Part shown: one piece after another, positions 35,714 through 49,748 of the stretch
How the letters are laid out: every line of letters begins with the position of its first letter
Numbering within the stretch: position 1 is the first letter of the stretch
NCBI GenBank assembly: GCA_903859215.1
Contig: CAIOLW010000157.1
Location: forward strand, 1-58,371
DNA: 58,371 nucleotides
Source of the DNA: an uncultured bacterium
GTDB taxonomy: Bacteria > Krumholzibacteriota > Krumholzibacteriia > LZORAL124-64-63
Reading direction: 5' to 3'
Made by a program: the position numbers and the translations under genes
Notes under the pieces: model-generated
Told to the model about the DNA's origin: nothing
The model's database searches: none
The model's input: the letters and a program-made list of their open reading frames with translations, nothing else

Positions 35714-36087
35714 CAGGCTTCCTCCGCCTCTTCCTTCTCCTTGCACTCGATGCACAGGCGGGTGTACGGCAGGCGCTTGAGGCGCTCGGGCGCGATCGCC
35801 TTGTTGCACTCGAGGCACTTGCCGTAGGTGCCGTCCTCGATGCGGCGCAGCGCCTCTTCGATGCTGTACAGGTAACGCCCCTCGGCGTTCGCGAACTTGA
35901 TGGTCGTCTCGTAGAGGAACTCGTCGGAGCCCTGGTCGGCCATGTGGTTCGAGTGGGCCTTGCCCGTCTCGAGACCCGACAGCTCGTTATGCTTGATGAC
36001 CTTCTCGTGCTGGGCCAGCGACTGCATCACGCGCTCCTTCTCGTCCAGGAGCAGCTTTCGGAATCGCTGGAGATCAGTCTTTCGCAT
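35713..36087 (-). CDS. TraR/DksA family zinc-finger protein
   Basis: 124 aa. N-terminal coiled-coil-like helices (FRKLLLDEKERVMQSLAQHE), the acidic tip region MADQGSDEFLYE, and a four-Cys zinc finger CLECNKAIAPERLKRLPYTRLCIEC. DksA-type proteins bind RNA polymerase in the secondary channel. The length is shorter than E. coli DksA (151 aa) and like the short YocK/TraR-DksA group. It lies 37 nt after ileS and is coupled to lspA. Confidence 0.87.
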   Translation of the reverse strand: MRKTDLQRFRKLLLDEKERVMQSLAQHEKVIKHNELSGLETGKAHSNHMADQGSDEFLYETTIKFANAEGRYLYSIEEALRRIEDGTYGKCLECNKAIAPERLKRLPYTRLCIECKEKEEAEEA

Positions 36088-36124
36088 GGGCTTCCTCCCG
36101 AGTCGCCTGTCACCCGACCTGGCC

Positions 36125-39319
<3,195 letters not shown>

Positions 39320-39321
39320 GC

Positions 39322-40149
39322 TCAGAACTCGGCCGCGGCCAGGAAGCCGGTCACCAGCGCCTCGAGGCGGGGCTGGGCCTCGTTGGCCACGCGGATGATC
39401 TCGCTGACGTCGGCCGGCTTCAGCGCATCGGGGAAACAGGCGTCCGTCACGACGGACAGCCCGATCACGCGCATCCCGCCGTGCACGGCGGCCAGGCACT
39501 CGGGCACGCTCGACATGCCGACGGTGTCGGCGCCGATGGCGCGCAGGAACCGGTACTCCGCCGCGGTCTCGAGGTTCGGCCCCGCGACCGCCACGTAGAC
39601 GGCGCGCTTGAGCGACAGGCCCGCCTTCAGCGCGACCTCTTCGATGCATGCGAGGAACCGGCGGTCGTACGGCGCCGACATGTCGGGGAAGCGCGGCCCG
39701 AGCCGGTCGTCGTTGTCCCCGATGAGCGGGTTGTCGCCCATCAGGTTGATGTGGTCGGTCATCACCGTGATGTCGCCCGGCGCGAACTGCGGGTTCATCC
39801 CGCCGACGGCATTGCTCATCAGCAGCGCGCCGCAACCGAGCGCCTTCATCACGCGGACCGGCAGGGCCACGTCGCGCATCGAGTAGCCCTCGTAGAAATG
39901 GTGGCGCCCCTGCATCGCGATGACGCGGCGGCCGCCCAGGGTGCCCAGCACGAGCTGGCCGGCGTGGCTCTCCGCGGTCGATTCCCTGAAGTGCGGCACG
40001 TCGCCGTACGGGATCGCGCAGTCGGTCTCGATGCGGTGGCCGAGCTCGCCCAGGCCGGTGCCCAGCACGAGGCCGATCTCGGGCTGGAACGAGGTGCGCG
40101 ACCGGATAAAGGCCGCTGCTTCCTGGATTTGGGTCCAGTAGTCGCTCAC
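39322..40149 (-). CDS. Purine nucleoside phosphorylase (trimeric type)
   Basis: Phosphorolysis of guanosine, inosine and their deoxy forms for purine salvage. 275 aa. The trimeric PNP motifs: LVLGTGLGELGHRI, GDVPHFRESTAESHAG, VIAMQGRHHFYEGYSM, LLMSNAVGGMNPQFAPGD, VAGPNLETAAEYRFLR and MSSVPECLAAVHGG. The GTG at 40149 has AAGGAG 4 nt upstream, and the start of the family alignment (SDYWTQIQEAAAFI) follows directly. First gene of a unit running into ileS. Confidence 0.93.
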   Translation of the reverse strand: MSDYWTQIQEAAAFIRSRTSFQPEIGLVLGTGLGELGHRIETDCAIPYGDVPHFRESTAESHAGQLVLGTLGGRRVIAMQGRHHFYEGYSMRDVALPVRVMKALGCGALLMSNAVGGMNPQFAPGDITVMTDHINLMGDNPLIGDNDDRLGPRFPDMSAPYDRRFLACIEEVALKAGLSLKRAVYVAVAGPNLETAAEYRFLRAIGADTVGMSSVPECLAAVHGGMRVIGLSVVTDACFPDALKPADVSEIIRVANEAQPRLEALVTGFLAAAEF

Positions 40150-40205
40150 GGTGCTCCTTGCGGCGGGAGGGGCCGGAAATGGCCGGGTGGCCCGCCGGGC
40201 GAGGT

Positions 40206-40234
40206 AAACTAGCATGCCGGCGCGGGGCGACCAA
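40206..40234 (-). promoter_or_regulatory. Possible promoter of the PNP-ileS unit
   Basis: On the minus strand TTGGTC (40234-40229), 17-nt spacer, TAGTTT (40211-40206), about 60 nt before the PNP start. Confidence 0.4.
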
Positions 40235-40276
40235 GGGAAAGGTTCCCGCCCGTTCCCGGCCCCCGGACGAGCGGAA

Positions 40277-40304
40277 GGACCCGGCAGCGCAGGCCACCGG
40301 GTCC
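40277..40304 (-). terminator. Hairpin after divIVA
   Basis: Eight-bp arms GGACCCGG/CCGGGTCC (40297-40304 with 40277-40284, loop 12 nt), flanked by a further GGACGA...TCGTCC pairing, 40 nt past the divIVA stop. Followed by TTCC rather than a long U-run. Confidence 0.45.
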
Positions 40305-40343
40305 CTCGTCCAAATCGTCGTCCGGCGATCGCCGGGCGCCTCG

Positions 40344-41360
40344 TCAGAGGTTGGCCACTTCGGTGACGACCGGCTCCGGACGCCAGCTCTCCTGCTCGCC
40401 GGCCGGTGCTTCGGGGCCGTTCCCAGACGCCGGGGACTCGACCAGGCTGTGCGCGATCAGGCCGTTGACGTCCTCGTCCAGCACCCGCGCAGGGGTTGTC
40501 GGGATCGACGAAATCGACGAGGCAGTCGGGGCCACCGGCTGGGCCGGCGCCTGCGCCTGGGCTGCACGGCCCGGGACGTAGTCGCGCCAGATGTCGCCGG
40601 CCGGCGCCGCGGGTGCCTTGGCCACGGAAGCCGCCGGCGCGATCGGCGCAACGGACGGCGTGTGGTGCACGGGGGCCGTGTTCACCGTCGGCGCGGCGTA
40701 GGGCGCGGGCGAAGCCTGGTAGACCGGCGCGGCCGGAGCCCACGGGTTGGCCGGGGCCGTCGCCGCGTAGGGAGCGGCCGGCGGCGGACCGTACGCAGCC
40801 GGCTGCTGCCAGCCCTGCGGCGCCGGCATCGCGTACCCCGGGGACGCGGCAGGCGTGGCGTGCGACACGACCGAGTCGGCGATGTCGCCCAGGCGACGAT
40901 CGAGGTCCTCGAAATCGCTGCGGTGCGCATCGATGAACTGGACCTGCGACTCGGCCAGCGAACGGAAGCGGGCCAGGTAGGTCTCCTTCTCGCGGCGCAG
41001 GCCGATGAGTTCGCGGCGGAGCTCGTCGGTGCGCATCCGGCACTCCTCCATCACGCCGCGCGCCTTCTGCTCGGCCTCGCGGATGACGAGCTCGCCCTCG
41101 CGTGCCGACGCCTCGCGCGACTCCTGCGTCAGGCGCTCGGCCGTCAGCAGCGTATCGCGCAGGTTCTTCTCGAGGTGGTGGTACTCGCCCAGCTTGTCCT
41201 CGAGTTCGAGCGTGCGCTCGCGGATCTGCTTGCTGTCCATGAGCACGGCTTCGTATTCGTCCGCGAGCGTGTTGAGGAAGGCGCGCACCTCGTCACAGTC
41301 GAAGCCGCGCATCGACCGGGAGAAGTCCTGCTTCCGCACGTCAAGGGGGGTGATCCTCAT
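40344..41360 (-). CDS. DivIVA-domain coiled-coil protein
   Basis: 338 aa. The ATG at 41360 has GGAGG 8 nt upstream and opens MRITPLDVRKQDFSRSMRGF, the DivIVA N-terminal domain with YDxxEVDxFL-like DCDEVRAFLNTLADEYE. A long coiled coil (about 40-160) is followed by a Pro/Ala/Tyr-rich low-complexity tail (about 175-290). DivIVA proteins bind curved membrane and organise division or polar growth; in Gram-negatives the role is less clear. The gene lies 89 nt downstream of yggT; the yggS-yggT-divIVA order resembles the ylm cluster next to division genes in Gram-positives. Confidence 0.88.
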   Translation of the reverse strand: MRITPLDVRKQDFSRSMRGFDCDEVRAFLNTLADEYEAVLMDSKQIRERTLELEDKLGEYHHLEKNLRDTLLTAERLTQESREASAREGELVIREAEQKARGVMEECRMRTDELRRELIGLRREKETYLARFRSLAESQVQFIDAHRSDFEDLDRRLGDIADSVVSHATPAASPGYAMPAPQGWQQPAAYGPPPAAPYAATAPANPWAPAAPVYQASPAPYAAPTVNTAPVHHTPSVAPIAPAASVAKAPAAPAGDIWRDYVPGRAAQAQAPAQPVAPTASSISSIPTTPARVLDEDVNGLIAHSLVESPASGNGPEAPAGEQESWRPEPVVTEVANL

Positions 41361-41449
41361 GTTTCGATCCTCCGGCAGGGTACCGCCGGAAGCCTCGGGA
41401 CCAGGGGCCGGGCGGGTCGCAAACGACACCGCCGGGCGGCAGCAACTGG

Positions 41450-41698
41450 TCAGGCGCCGGCCTGCATGATCCATCTCATGAGGAGCTGTATCAAGAGCCA
41501 TGCCAGCAGGGGCGAGAGGTCGATCCCTGGGATCGGGAGCAGCTTGCGCAGCGGCGCCATGACCGGCTCGGTCAGGCGTATCACCCACAGCAGCAATTCG
41601 TTACGGGGATACGGGTTGATCCAGCTGATGATGACGCGGGCGGTGATGACCCACGAATAGACCCTCAGGATCGCCAGGGCAAGTTTGACGAGGTCCAT
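41450..41698 (-). CDS. yggT: YggT family integral membrane protein
   Basis: 82 aa with two hydrophobic segments (LALAILRVYSWVITARVIISWI and LLAWLLIQLLMRWIM) and the conserved central motif LTEPVMAPLRKLLPIPGIDLSP. GGAAGGA lies 6 nt before the ATG. The family is linked to division-site or osmotic functions, often beside YggS. It lies 39 nt after yggS here. Confidence 0.9.
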   Translation of the reverse strand: MDLVKLALAILRVYSWVITARVIISWINPYPRNELLLWVIRLTEPVMAPLRKLLPIPGIDLSPLLAWLLIQLLMRWIMQAGA

Positions 41699-41737
41699 GG
41701 CATTCCTTCCCCCCGGCGCGCCGGCGGCCGCCGTTGA

Positions 41738-42460
41738 TCAATCGTCGGACGGTTCGAAGATCGCCCCGCCGATGCGCACGATCGTGGCGCCCTCGAGGAT
41801 CGCCGCCTCGAAGTCGCCGCTCATCCCCATGCTCAGTTCCGGGAGCGCGAGTCCCGTCCGCTCCCGTTCGCGTTCGGCAAGGGCGCGTAGTCCCGCGAAC
41901 ACGCGGCGGGCGGTCGGTTCGTCGTCGCCGTAGGCGGCCATGCCCATCAGGCCGCGCACGTCGAGGCCGGGCAGGCCGCCCACCTCGTCGAGCAGTCGCG
42001 GCAGGTCGGCTGGGGCGACGCCGTGCTTCTGCGCCTGGCCGGTCAGGTTGACCTCCAGAAGGACGGCCTCGCGGCGGCTTTCGCCGGTCGCTTGCGACGC
42101 CAGCATCCCGGCCAGTTCGGCCGAGTCGACGCCGTGCAGCAGCGCAAAGCGCCCGGCGGCACGGACGGCCTTGTTGCGTTGCAGGTGTCCGATGAAGTGC
42201 CAGCGGAGGTCGGCGGGATCGACGCCGGTGCCGGCGAGGAGGCGGGCGAGTTCGGCCTGGCGAGCGAGCGCTTCGCCGACGCGGTTTTCGCCGAGGTCAC
42301 GGGCGCCGGCCGCGCACGCCTCGACCACCAGGGGCAGCGGCACGTACTTCGTGACGGCCACCAGCCGCACTTCGTCCGCACCGCGCCCGGCACGCGCGCA
42401 GGCGCCAGCGATCCGCTCCTGGATCGCATGGAGCCGCCCGGCCACAGGCCGGGGTTCCAT
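41738..42460 (-). CDS. yggS: PLP homeostasis protein (YggS family)
   Basis: 240 aa, an alanine racemase-like TIM barrel without the C-terminal domain. The PLP Lys is in VRLVAVTKYVPLPLV; also DLGENRVGEAL, WHFIGHLQRNK, LLEVNLTGQAQKHG, GLMGMAAYGDDE and LSMGMSGDFEAAILEG (phosphate binding). It regulates pyridoxal phosphate supply rather than racemising amino acids. The ATG overlaps the stop of the upstream ATPase gene by one base. Confidence 0.94.
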   Translation of the reverse strand: MEPRPVAGRLHAIQERIAGACARAGRGADEVRLVAVTKYVPLPLVVEACAAGARDLGENRVGEALARQAELARLLAGTGVDPADLRWHFIGHLQRNKAVRAAGRFALLHGVDSAELAGMLASQATGESRREAVLLEVNLTGQAQKHGVAPADLPRLLDEVGGLPGLDVRGLMGMAAYGDDEPTARRVFAGLRALAERERERTGLALPELSMGMSGDFEAAILEGATIVRIGGAIFEPSDD

Positions 42461-43179
42461 CACTGCCAGCGCAGCAGCAGGGTCGTCGGGTCCAGTTCCA
42501 TCCCGACCTGGGCCGGCTCGGTGCTGGCGTGCTCCTTGAGGACCTTCAGGTTGATGCGCCCGTTCTCGGCCGCCAGGCGCACCACCACGGCCAGGTCCGC
42601 GTCGTAGCGGGCGATCTCGGTCGGGATGCCGCGCGCGTCCAGCTCCTGCGCCTCGCGGTGCAGCAGGCCGCTGGTCCACACCTCGGCGTTCCACTGGCGC
42701 GCCAGCTTGCGGATGGCGTCGAGCTCCCACTGCTCGGTGCTCTCGAAACGCGGCGTGCCGTCCATGATCACCATGTCGGGCGTAAATCCGGTCGTCTCGG
42801 CCAGGAACGTCGCCGAATTCTGGAGCTTCTCGACGCTGAAGAGCTTGCGATTGTAGACCAGGATGTGCCGGTTGCGCTCCATCTGCAACTGCCTCTGCGG
42901 CACCTCGTCCATCGCCAGCGACTCGGCCATGGCGTGGAAGATCTGGTCGAAGAAATCGTTCACGTGCTCCACCGATTCCTTGGTGGAGATGTAGAGCACG
43001 CGCTTGCCCTGCAGCAGCTTGTCGACAGCCAGGCCGATCATGAAGCCGGTCTTGCCGCCGCCGTTGCGCGACAGCACGACGCCGATGTTGCCGGCACCGA
43101 GGCCGCCGCCGATGGCGCGGTCGAACACGCGGACCGGGCTGCGTTCGATCATGGTCTTCTCGGGCATCGTCATCCTCAC
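42460..43179 (-). CDS. RecA/KaiC-like P-loop ATPase of unknown function
   Basis: 239 aa, one domain. FDRAIGGGLGAGNIGVVLSRNGGGKTGFM contains the Walker A (NGGGKT), typical of the RecA/KaiC/RadA fold; the Walker B is FTPDMVIMDG (about residues 135-145). A further KESVEHVNDFFDQIF helix follows. No HerA, KaiC duplicated domain or DNA-binding module is present, and RNA helicase motifs are absent. The stop overlaps the yggS start, so translation is coupled. The start is one of two early ATGs (43179 or 43167). Function cannot be assigned; KaiC-like single-domain proteins act in signalling or assembly of machines. Confidence 0.7.
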   Translation of the reverse strand: MRMTMPEKTMIERSPVRVFDRAIGGGLGAGNIGVVLSRNGGGKTGFMIGLAVDKLLQGKRVLYISTKESVEHVNDFFDQIFHAMAESLAMDEVPQRQLQMERNRHILVYNRKLFSVEKLQNSATFLAETTGFTPDMVIMDGTPRFESTEQWELDAIRKLARQWNAEVWTSGLLHREAQELDARGIPTEIARYDADLAVVVRLAAENGRINLKVLKEHASTEPAQVGMELDPTTLLLRWQ

Positions 43180-43225
43180 TCGCTGACGGATGTGGCCGCG
43201 GCCGTGCCGGCCGTCGGCCTGTGCT

Positions 43226-45313
<2,088 letters not shown>

Positions 45314-45409
45314 GCCTGTGCGTCCTTTGCGCGGCAGCGGCCTGCCGCCTGCCCACCGGGTGGTCACCCTCGTGCCTGATCGTCCGCCTTCGGACCGCTT
45401 CTGGCACCC

Positions 45410-45455
45410 AAAAAAACACGTCCGCGCTGGCCGGGATGCAGGTCAGGCAGACGTG
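45410..45455 (-). terminator. Hairpin plus U7 in the fusA leader (terminator or attenuator)
   Basis: On the minus strand CACGTCTGC (45455-45447) pairs with GCGGACGTG (45425-45417; one T-G pair) around a 21-nt loop, and seven U follow (45416-45410). It lies after the AsmA-like stop but also after a good promoter for fusA, so it may end the upstream transcript or attenuate fusA. Confidence 0.65.
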
Positions 45456-45466
45456 GCTCGGGCGGG

Positions 45467-45495
45467 AAAATAGCTCCCACCGGCCCGAAACGCAA
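45467..45495 (-). promoter_or_regulatory. Possible promoter of fusA
   Basis: On the minus strand TTGCGT (45495-45490), 17-nt spacer, TATTTT (45472-45467). Predicted initiation near 45460, just upstream of the hairpin-U7 at 45455-45410, giving a fusA leader of about 145 nt. Confidence 0.45.
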
Positions 45496-45542
45496 ATCCG
45501 CCCCGATCCCATCCCCGATTTCGGCCGGCCCCGGGGGCCGCC

Positions 45543-48140
45543 CTACTTGCCCTTACCGCCCCGGAGGCCCTTCAGGATCGATTTGATGCCGGCGTCGAGG
45601 CCCGTCTTCACCGTGTCGGCCTTCGCGGCGGCAGTGTCGGCCGGCTGGCCCGTCAGGCGCCCGAGCACCCTGGTCGCCGCACTCGTAACCTGTTCGGTGA
45701 CTTTGTCCTGCACCTGCTTCTGCACCTGCTGCACCTGCCGGCCGGCGCGGGCTTTCGCCCGGTCCTTCGCCGCATCGGCCAGGCCGGCCAGGTCCAACTG
45801 CACCTGCGGGTGGTCCCAGCGGCCGGTCATCCCGACCGGGACGACCAGCGGGGCGCCCGAGCCGTCGAACAGCGCGGCGGCCACCAGCGGCGGCAGCTTG
45901 GCGCGCAGCCCCTCGGCCATCGCCTGGGGTACCGTCAGCTCGACCCCGAGGGCGACGTCGCCGGCCAGCGACTGCCAGCCCCCGGCCTTCACGCCGATGC
46001 CCGCGGCCGTCAGCTTCAGGCCGTCGATGTGGAGCTTGCCGTCCTCGATGCGGAACGGCTGCAGCCACTCGGTGATCGCGACCGATTCCAGCTCGGGGCG
46101 CGCCAGCAGCGTCGCCAGTTCCTTCTGCAGCGGCGACCCGGCCAGGCGCGCCTGGCGGATCTCGACCTGGCCGTTCGTCGAGAGCGTCGGCAGGTCCAGG
46201 CCGAACGTGTCGTCGAGCGCGCCCTTGAGCGTGGCCTGCCCGTCGATGAACCCGGTCACCAGGCCGCCGAGGCGCGCGAACTTGCTCATCGCGACGGCGC
46301 GGCGGCTGAGCTCGGCCGCCTGCACGCCGGCCAGCTTGACCTTCAGGTCCATCTTCCCGTGCGACGGGTCGCTGAGGTCGACGATGCCGTCCAGGTCGAC
46401 CTTGCCGCCGTAGAGCGCGCCGCGCACGCCCTGCAGGTCGAGCCGGCCGCGATCGAGGCGCACAGCGCCGGTGACGTCCTGCAGTTCCTGGCCGCGCGTC
46501 AGCACGCGCCTGATCGTCACGTCGGCGTGGCCGGTGATGAGCGCCAGCTGCGCGAGCCCCTGGTTCGCGGCCGCGGACTCCGCCTTCGCGCCGGGCGGCG
46601 GGGCGTACTGGTCGGCGTCGATCAGGCGGCCCTCGATGCGCGCGGCGAGCACCGCGGGCGGCGCCACCTTCGCCTCGGGCACCAGCGCCAGGTAGTTGTC
46701 GACCGTGCCGAACACGGTCAGGTCGGTCGTGCCCTGCTTGTAGGTGACGCCGTCGGCCTGCAACTGCTGGCCGTGCAGGCGGAACGGGCCGTCGATGCGG
46801 TCGATGGCCGGCACCACGTCGGGGCCGGACATGCGCACGTCGCTGAGCCGGCCGGCGCCCTCGAGCGCCAGGGCCGACGGCGGGTTGACCGGGCCGGTGA
46901 CCGTGAAGGCGCCGGCCAGGCGGCCGGACATCTGCGGCGGTGCGGGCCGGTTCGGCACCGGCGGCTGCAGCGCCATCACCTCGGCCAGGTCGACGTCGGC
47001 CTCGACCTTCAGCGCGACCGCGGGCGTCGTCAGCAGGCGCGACATCGTGCCGGACGCCGCGAGCCTGCTGCGCGGGGTGGCGGCGGCGAAGCGCGCCAGT
47101 TCCACCACATCGTCGTGCGCGCGCAGGTGCAGTTCGAGGCCCGACAGCGGCGTCGGCAGCGCGGGCGCCGCGACGCGGCCGTCGGCCAGGTCGAACGTCA
47201 CGTCGTAGGCGAACGGGAGCGGCTGCCCGACGGCCGCCGGCGGCGCCATCCGGCCCGTGACGGTGCCGGCGAGCGCAACGGTGCCGGAAGACTGCACGCC
47301 GGCCAGTTGCGGCACCAGGAACGGCGGCAGGAAACCGAGCAGCGAGGCGACCTGCACGGGGCCGCCCTTGAACGCAAGGTCCACGACCGGGTCGCCGGTC
47401 GCCGGCAGGTCGATCGTGCCGCTGAGGGCGACGGGCAGGTCGCCCAGGGCCAGCGTCGCCGAACCCACGGTCAGGCGATGCGCTGCGGCCTGCCACTTCA
47501 GGTCCTTCTCGAGCGCGATCTTCAGGCCCTGGCCGAGCACCCCCTGCGGCGTGTGGAAGGAGAGCGAGTCGATGGTGGTGCGCCCGGCCAGCGAGAGGTC
47601 TCCGCCCGGGGCAAGGGTCGCGGACAGCTTCTCGCCAAGGCCCGCGATCTCGAGCAGGGGCGCCCCGTCCGCGCGCCGCACCGCGACCGCGCCACCGGTC
47701 ACTTCAAAGCTGCGGAGGTTCACCCGCATCGGCGTGGCCGCCGGCCCTGCCGCCGCGGCGGGCTTCGCGGCTGCGACAGCGGGCACCTGCACGACCACGC
47801 GCGGACCGGCCACGACGAGGCTGGTGATCTCGATCTGCCGACGCAGCAGGGGCCCCAGGGACAGCGACAGGGATGCGCGGTCGATCGTCAACGAGACGAG
47901 CGGTCCCGCGCCGCCGGGACCGACCTTCAGGCCCCGCAACTCGACGGTCGGCGAAGGCAGGAACGACGATTTCACCGACTCCACCGAAACGGGTCGGCCC
48001 AGAGACCGGCTGAGCCGGCGCACGAGCTCGTCGCGCACCAGGTTGCCGGGCGACAGGAGGACTCCTGCGAGGACCACGGCGGCGACGGCCGCCAGGGGCA
48101 GCAGGACGCGCTTGCGAACGAACGGCGACCGTCGATCCAT
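45543..48140 (-). CDS. AsmA-like inner-membrane protein
   Basis: 865 aa with a single N-terminal membrane anchor (VLLPLAAVAAVVLAGVLL), then a long repetitive beta-rich periplasmic region of the AsmA/DUF748/TamB-related type: repeated segments such as GRPVSVESVKSSFLPSPTVELRGLKVG and DLTVFGTVDNYLALV. The C-terminal part has AsmA_2-like motifs (IRQARLAGSPLQKELATLL; GLKLTAAGIGVKAGGW) and a lysine-rich coiled tail. AsmA-family proteins are proposed to bridge periplasm and carry phospholipids to the outer membrane. It is 42 nt downstream of the oxoamine synthase gene, same strand. Cargo unknown. Confidence 0.78.
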   Translation of the reverse strand: MDRRSPFVRKRVLLPLAAVAAVVLAGVLLSPGNLVRDELVRRLSRSLGRPVSVESVKSSFLPSPTVELRGLKVGPGGAGPLVSLTIDRASLSLSLGPLLRRQIEITSLVVAGPRVVVQVPAVAAAKPAAAAGPAATPMRVNLRSFEVTGGAVAVRRADGAPLLEIAGLGEKLSATLAPGGDLSLAGRTTIDSLSFHTPQGVLGQGLKIALEKDLKWQAAAHRLTVGSATLALGDLPVALSGTIDLPATGDPVVDLAFKGGPVQVASLLGFLPPFLVPQLAGVQSSGTVALAGTVTGRMAPPAAVGQPLPFAYDVTFDLADGRVAAPALPTPLSGLELHLRAHDDVVELARFAAATPRSRLAASGTMSRLLTTPAVALKVEADVDLAEVMALQPPVPNRPAPPQMSGRLAGAFTVTGPVNPPSALALEGAGRLSDVRMSGPDVVPAIDRIDGPFRLHGQQLQADGVTYKQGTTDLTVFGTVDNYLALVPEAKVAPPAVLAARIEGRLIDADQYAPPPGAKAESAAANQGLAQLALITGHADVTIRRVLTRGQELQDVTGAVRLDRGRLDLQGVRGALYGGKVDLDGIVDLSDPSHGKMDLKVKLAGVQAAELSRRAVAMSKFARLGGLVTGFIDGQATLKGALDDTFGLDLPTLSTNGQVEIRQARLAGSPLQKELATLLARPELESVAITEWLQPFRIEDGKLHIDGLKLTAAGIGVKAGGWQSLAGDVALGVELTVPQAMAEGLRAKLPPLVAAALFDGSGAPLVVPVGMTGRWDHPQVQLDLAGLADAAKDRAKARAGRQVQQVQKQVQDKVTEQVTSAATRVLGRLTGQPADTAAAKADTVKTGLDAGIKSILKGLRGGKGK

Positions 48141-48182
48141 GAGCCACCCTCACCTGTCGCGTCGGACGCGCCCGCACCCGGG

Positions 48183-49430
48183 CTACAGCCCGTACATGTC
48201 CTTGATCTCGTCCTTGTTCCTGCCGAGGATCCCGTACTTGCGCCCCACCGCTTCGAAGGCCGCCAGCCCGCGTTCGAGGTGCTCCATCTCGTGCGCGGCC
48301 GACAGCTGGGTGCGGATCCTCGCCTGTCCCTTGGCCACCACGGGGAAGAAGAACCCGACCGCGTAGATCCCCTCGCCGTACAGGTCGCGCGCCACATCCT
48401 GGGCCAGCTTCGCGTTGTACAGCATCACCGGGACGATCGGGCTGTCGCCGTCCTTGATGTCGAGGCCGATCCGCGTCAGTCCCTCGCGCCAGAAGCGCGT
48501 GTTCGCTTCCAGCTTGTCGCGCCGCTCGGTGGAGGCCTCGACGAGGTCCATCACCTTCAGGGCGCCCGAAACGATGACCGGCGCCACCGTATTGGAGAAC
48601 AGGTACGGGCGCGCCCGCTGCCGGCACAATTCGACGATCTCGCGGCGACCGCTCACGCAGCCCCCGGAGGCCCCGCCAAGCGCCTTGCCCAGCGTCGTCG
48701 TGATGATGTCGACGCGGCCCAGGACCCCGCAGTGCTCGGGCGTGCCGCGGCCGGTCCGGCCGATGAAGCCGGAGGCATGGGACTCGTCCACGAACACCAT
48801 CGCGTTGTACTTCTCGGCCAGGTCGACGATGCCGCCCAGCGGCGCGAGATCGCCGTCCATCGAGAACACGCCGTCCGTGATGACCAGCCGGTACCGCTTG
48901 TCCTGGTGCTCCTGCAGCTTCTCCTCGAGGTGGGACAGGCTGCCGTGCTTGTAGGTGTCGCGCACCGCGGAGCACAGGCGCATCCCGTCGACGATCGAGG
49001 CATGCACGAGCCGATCGGCGATCATGACGTCCTGCTCGCCGAGGATCGCCTCGAAAACACCGGCGTTCGCGTCGAGGCACGACGGGAACAGCAGCGTGTC
49101 TTCCGTGCCCAGGAACGCCGTCAGGCGCTCCTCGAGTTCGCGGTGGATGTCCTGCGTGCCGCAGATGAAACGCACGGAGGACATGCCGTAGCCGCGCCGA
49201 TCCAGGCCGGCCCGGGCCGCGGCCACCACTTCCGGATGGTTGGACAGCCCGAGGTAGTTGTTCGCGCAGAAGTTGATGACGGTTCGCCCCGGCGCGCCCG
49301 CGGGGTATTCCACCTCGATGTTCGCCGCCTGCGGGCTGCGGATGTACCGCTCCTCCTTGAAGAGACCCGCCTCGCGGATCGCCTCCAGGTCGCGCCGGTA
49401 ACCGGACCTTGCCTCATCGGAATACGCCAT
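48183..49430 (-). CDS. Alpha-oxoamine synthase (Kbl/BioF/SPT family), second copy
   Basis: PLP enzyme condensing an acyl thioester with an amino acid. 415 aa. Motifs: TVINFCANNYLGLSNHPEV, MSSVRFICGTQDIHRELEERL, DRLVHASIVDGM, VITDGVFSMDGD, FVDESHASGFIGRTGRG and the PLP Lys in TTTLGKALGG. These are closest in character to glycine C-acetyltransferase. Adjacent genes upstream encode an ACP and AcpS, so an ACP-linked acyl donor is plausible instead of acetyl-CoA. No threonine dehydrogenase (tdh) is present. Start ATG 49430 is 21 nt after the ACP stop. Reaction inferred, product unknown. Confidence 0.78.
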   Translation of the reverse strand: MAYSDEARSGYRRDLEAIREAGLFKEERYIRSPQAANIEVEYPAGAPGRTVINFCANNYLGLSNHPEVVAAARAGLDRRGYGMSSVRFICGTQDIHRELEERLTAFLGTEDTLLFPSCLDANAGVFEAILGEQDVMIADRLVHASIVDGMRLCSAVRDTYKHGSLSHLEEKLQEHQDKRYRLVITDGVFSMDGDLAPLGGIVDLAEKYNAMVFVDESHASGFIGRTGRGTPEHCGVLGRVDIITTTLGKALGGASGGCVSGRREIVELCRQRARPYLFSNTVAPVIVSGALKVMDLVEASTERRDKLEANTRFWREGLTRIGLDIKDGDSPIVPVMLYNAKLAQDVARDLYGEGIYAVGFFFPVVAKGQARIRTQLSAAHEMEHLERGLAAFEAVGRKYGILGRNKDEIKDMYGL

Positions 49431-49451
49431 GACCCAACTCCCGCGGGCGCA

Positions 49452-49703
49452 CTAGCCCTGTTGCAGCCGCTGAACGAGCGCAGCGATCCTGGTGACGGTG
49501 TCGAACGCCTCGGGGCTCGCGTCCCGGTCCGGGATGCTGATGGCGTACTTCTTCTCCAGGAACCGCTTGAGCGAAACCATCGAGAACGAATCGACGATCC
49601 CGCCGCTGATCAGTTGCGTGTCTGCCGTGATCGTCTCGTCCCCGTCCTCGTCCAGGTACTCGTGCACGACATAGTCGAGGATCGCCTTCTTCAATTCTTC
49701 CAT
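49452..49703 (-). CDS. Acyl carrier protein
   Basis: 83 aa, acidic. The 4'-phosphopantetheine Ser is in GGIVDSFSMVSL (about residue 39), in the DSF context rather than DSL. A four-helix ACP pattern fits (MEELKKAILDYVVHEYL; FLEKKYAISIPDRD). It lies between AcpS and the second oxoamine synthase, same strand, gaps of 45 and 21 nt. Not adjacent to fatty-acid synthesis genes, so it is probably a dedicated ACP. Confidence 0.87.
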   Translation of the reverse strand: MEELKKAILDYVVHEYLDEDGDETITADTQLISGGIVDSFSMVSLKRFLEKKYAISIPDRDASPEAFDTVTRIAALVQRLQQG

Positions 49704-49748
49704 TGCAGACCTCCCGATTCAGTTGAATGGCCGGCATCCGGCCGGGCT

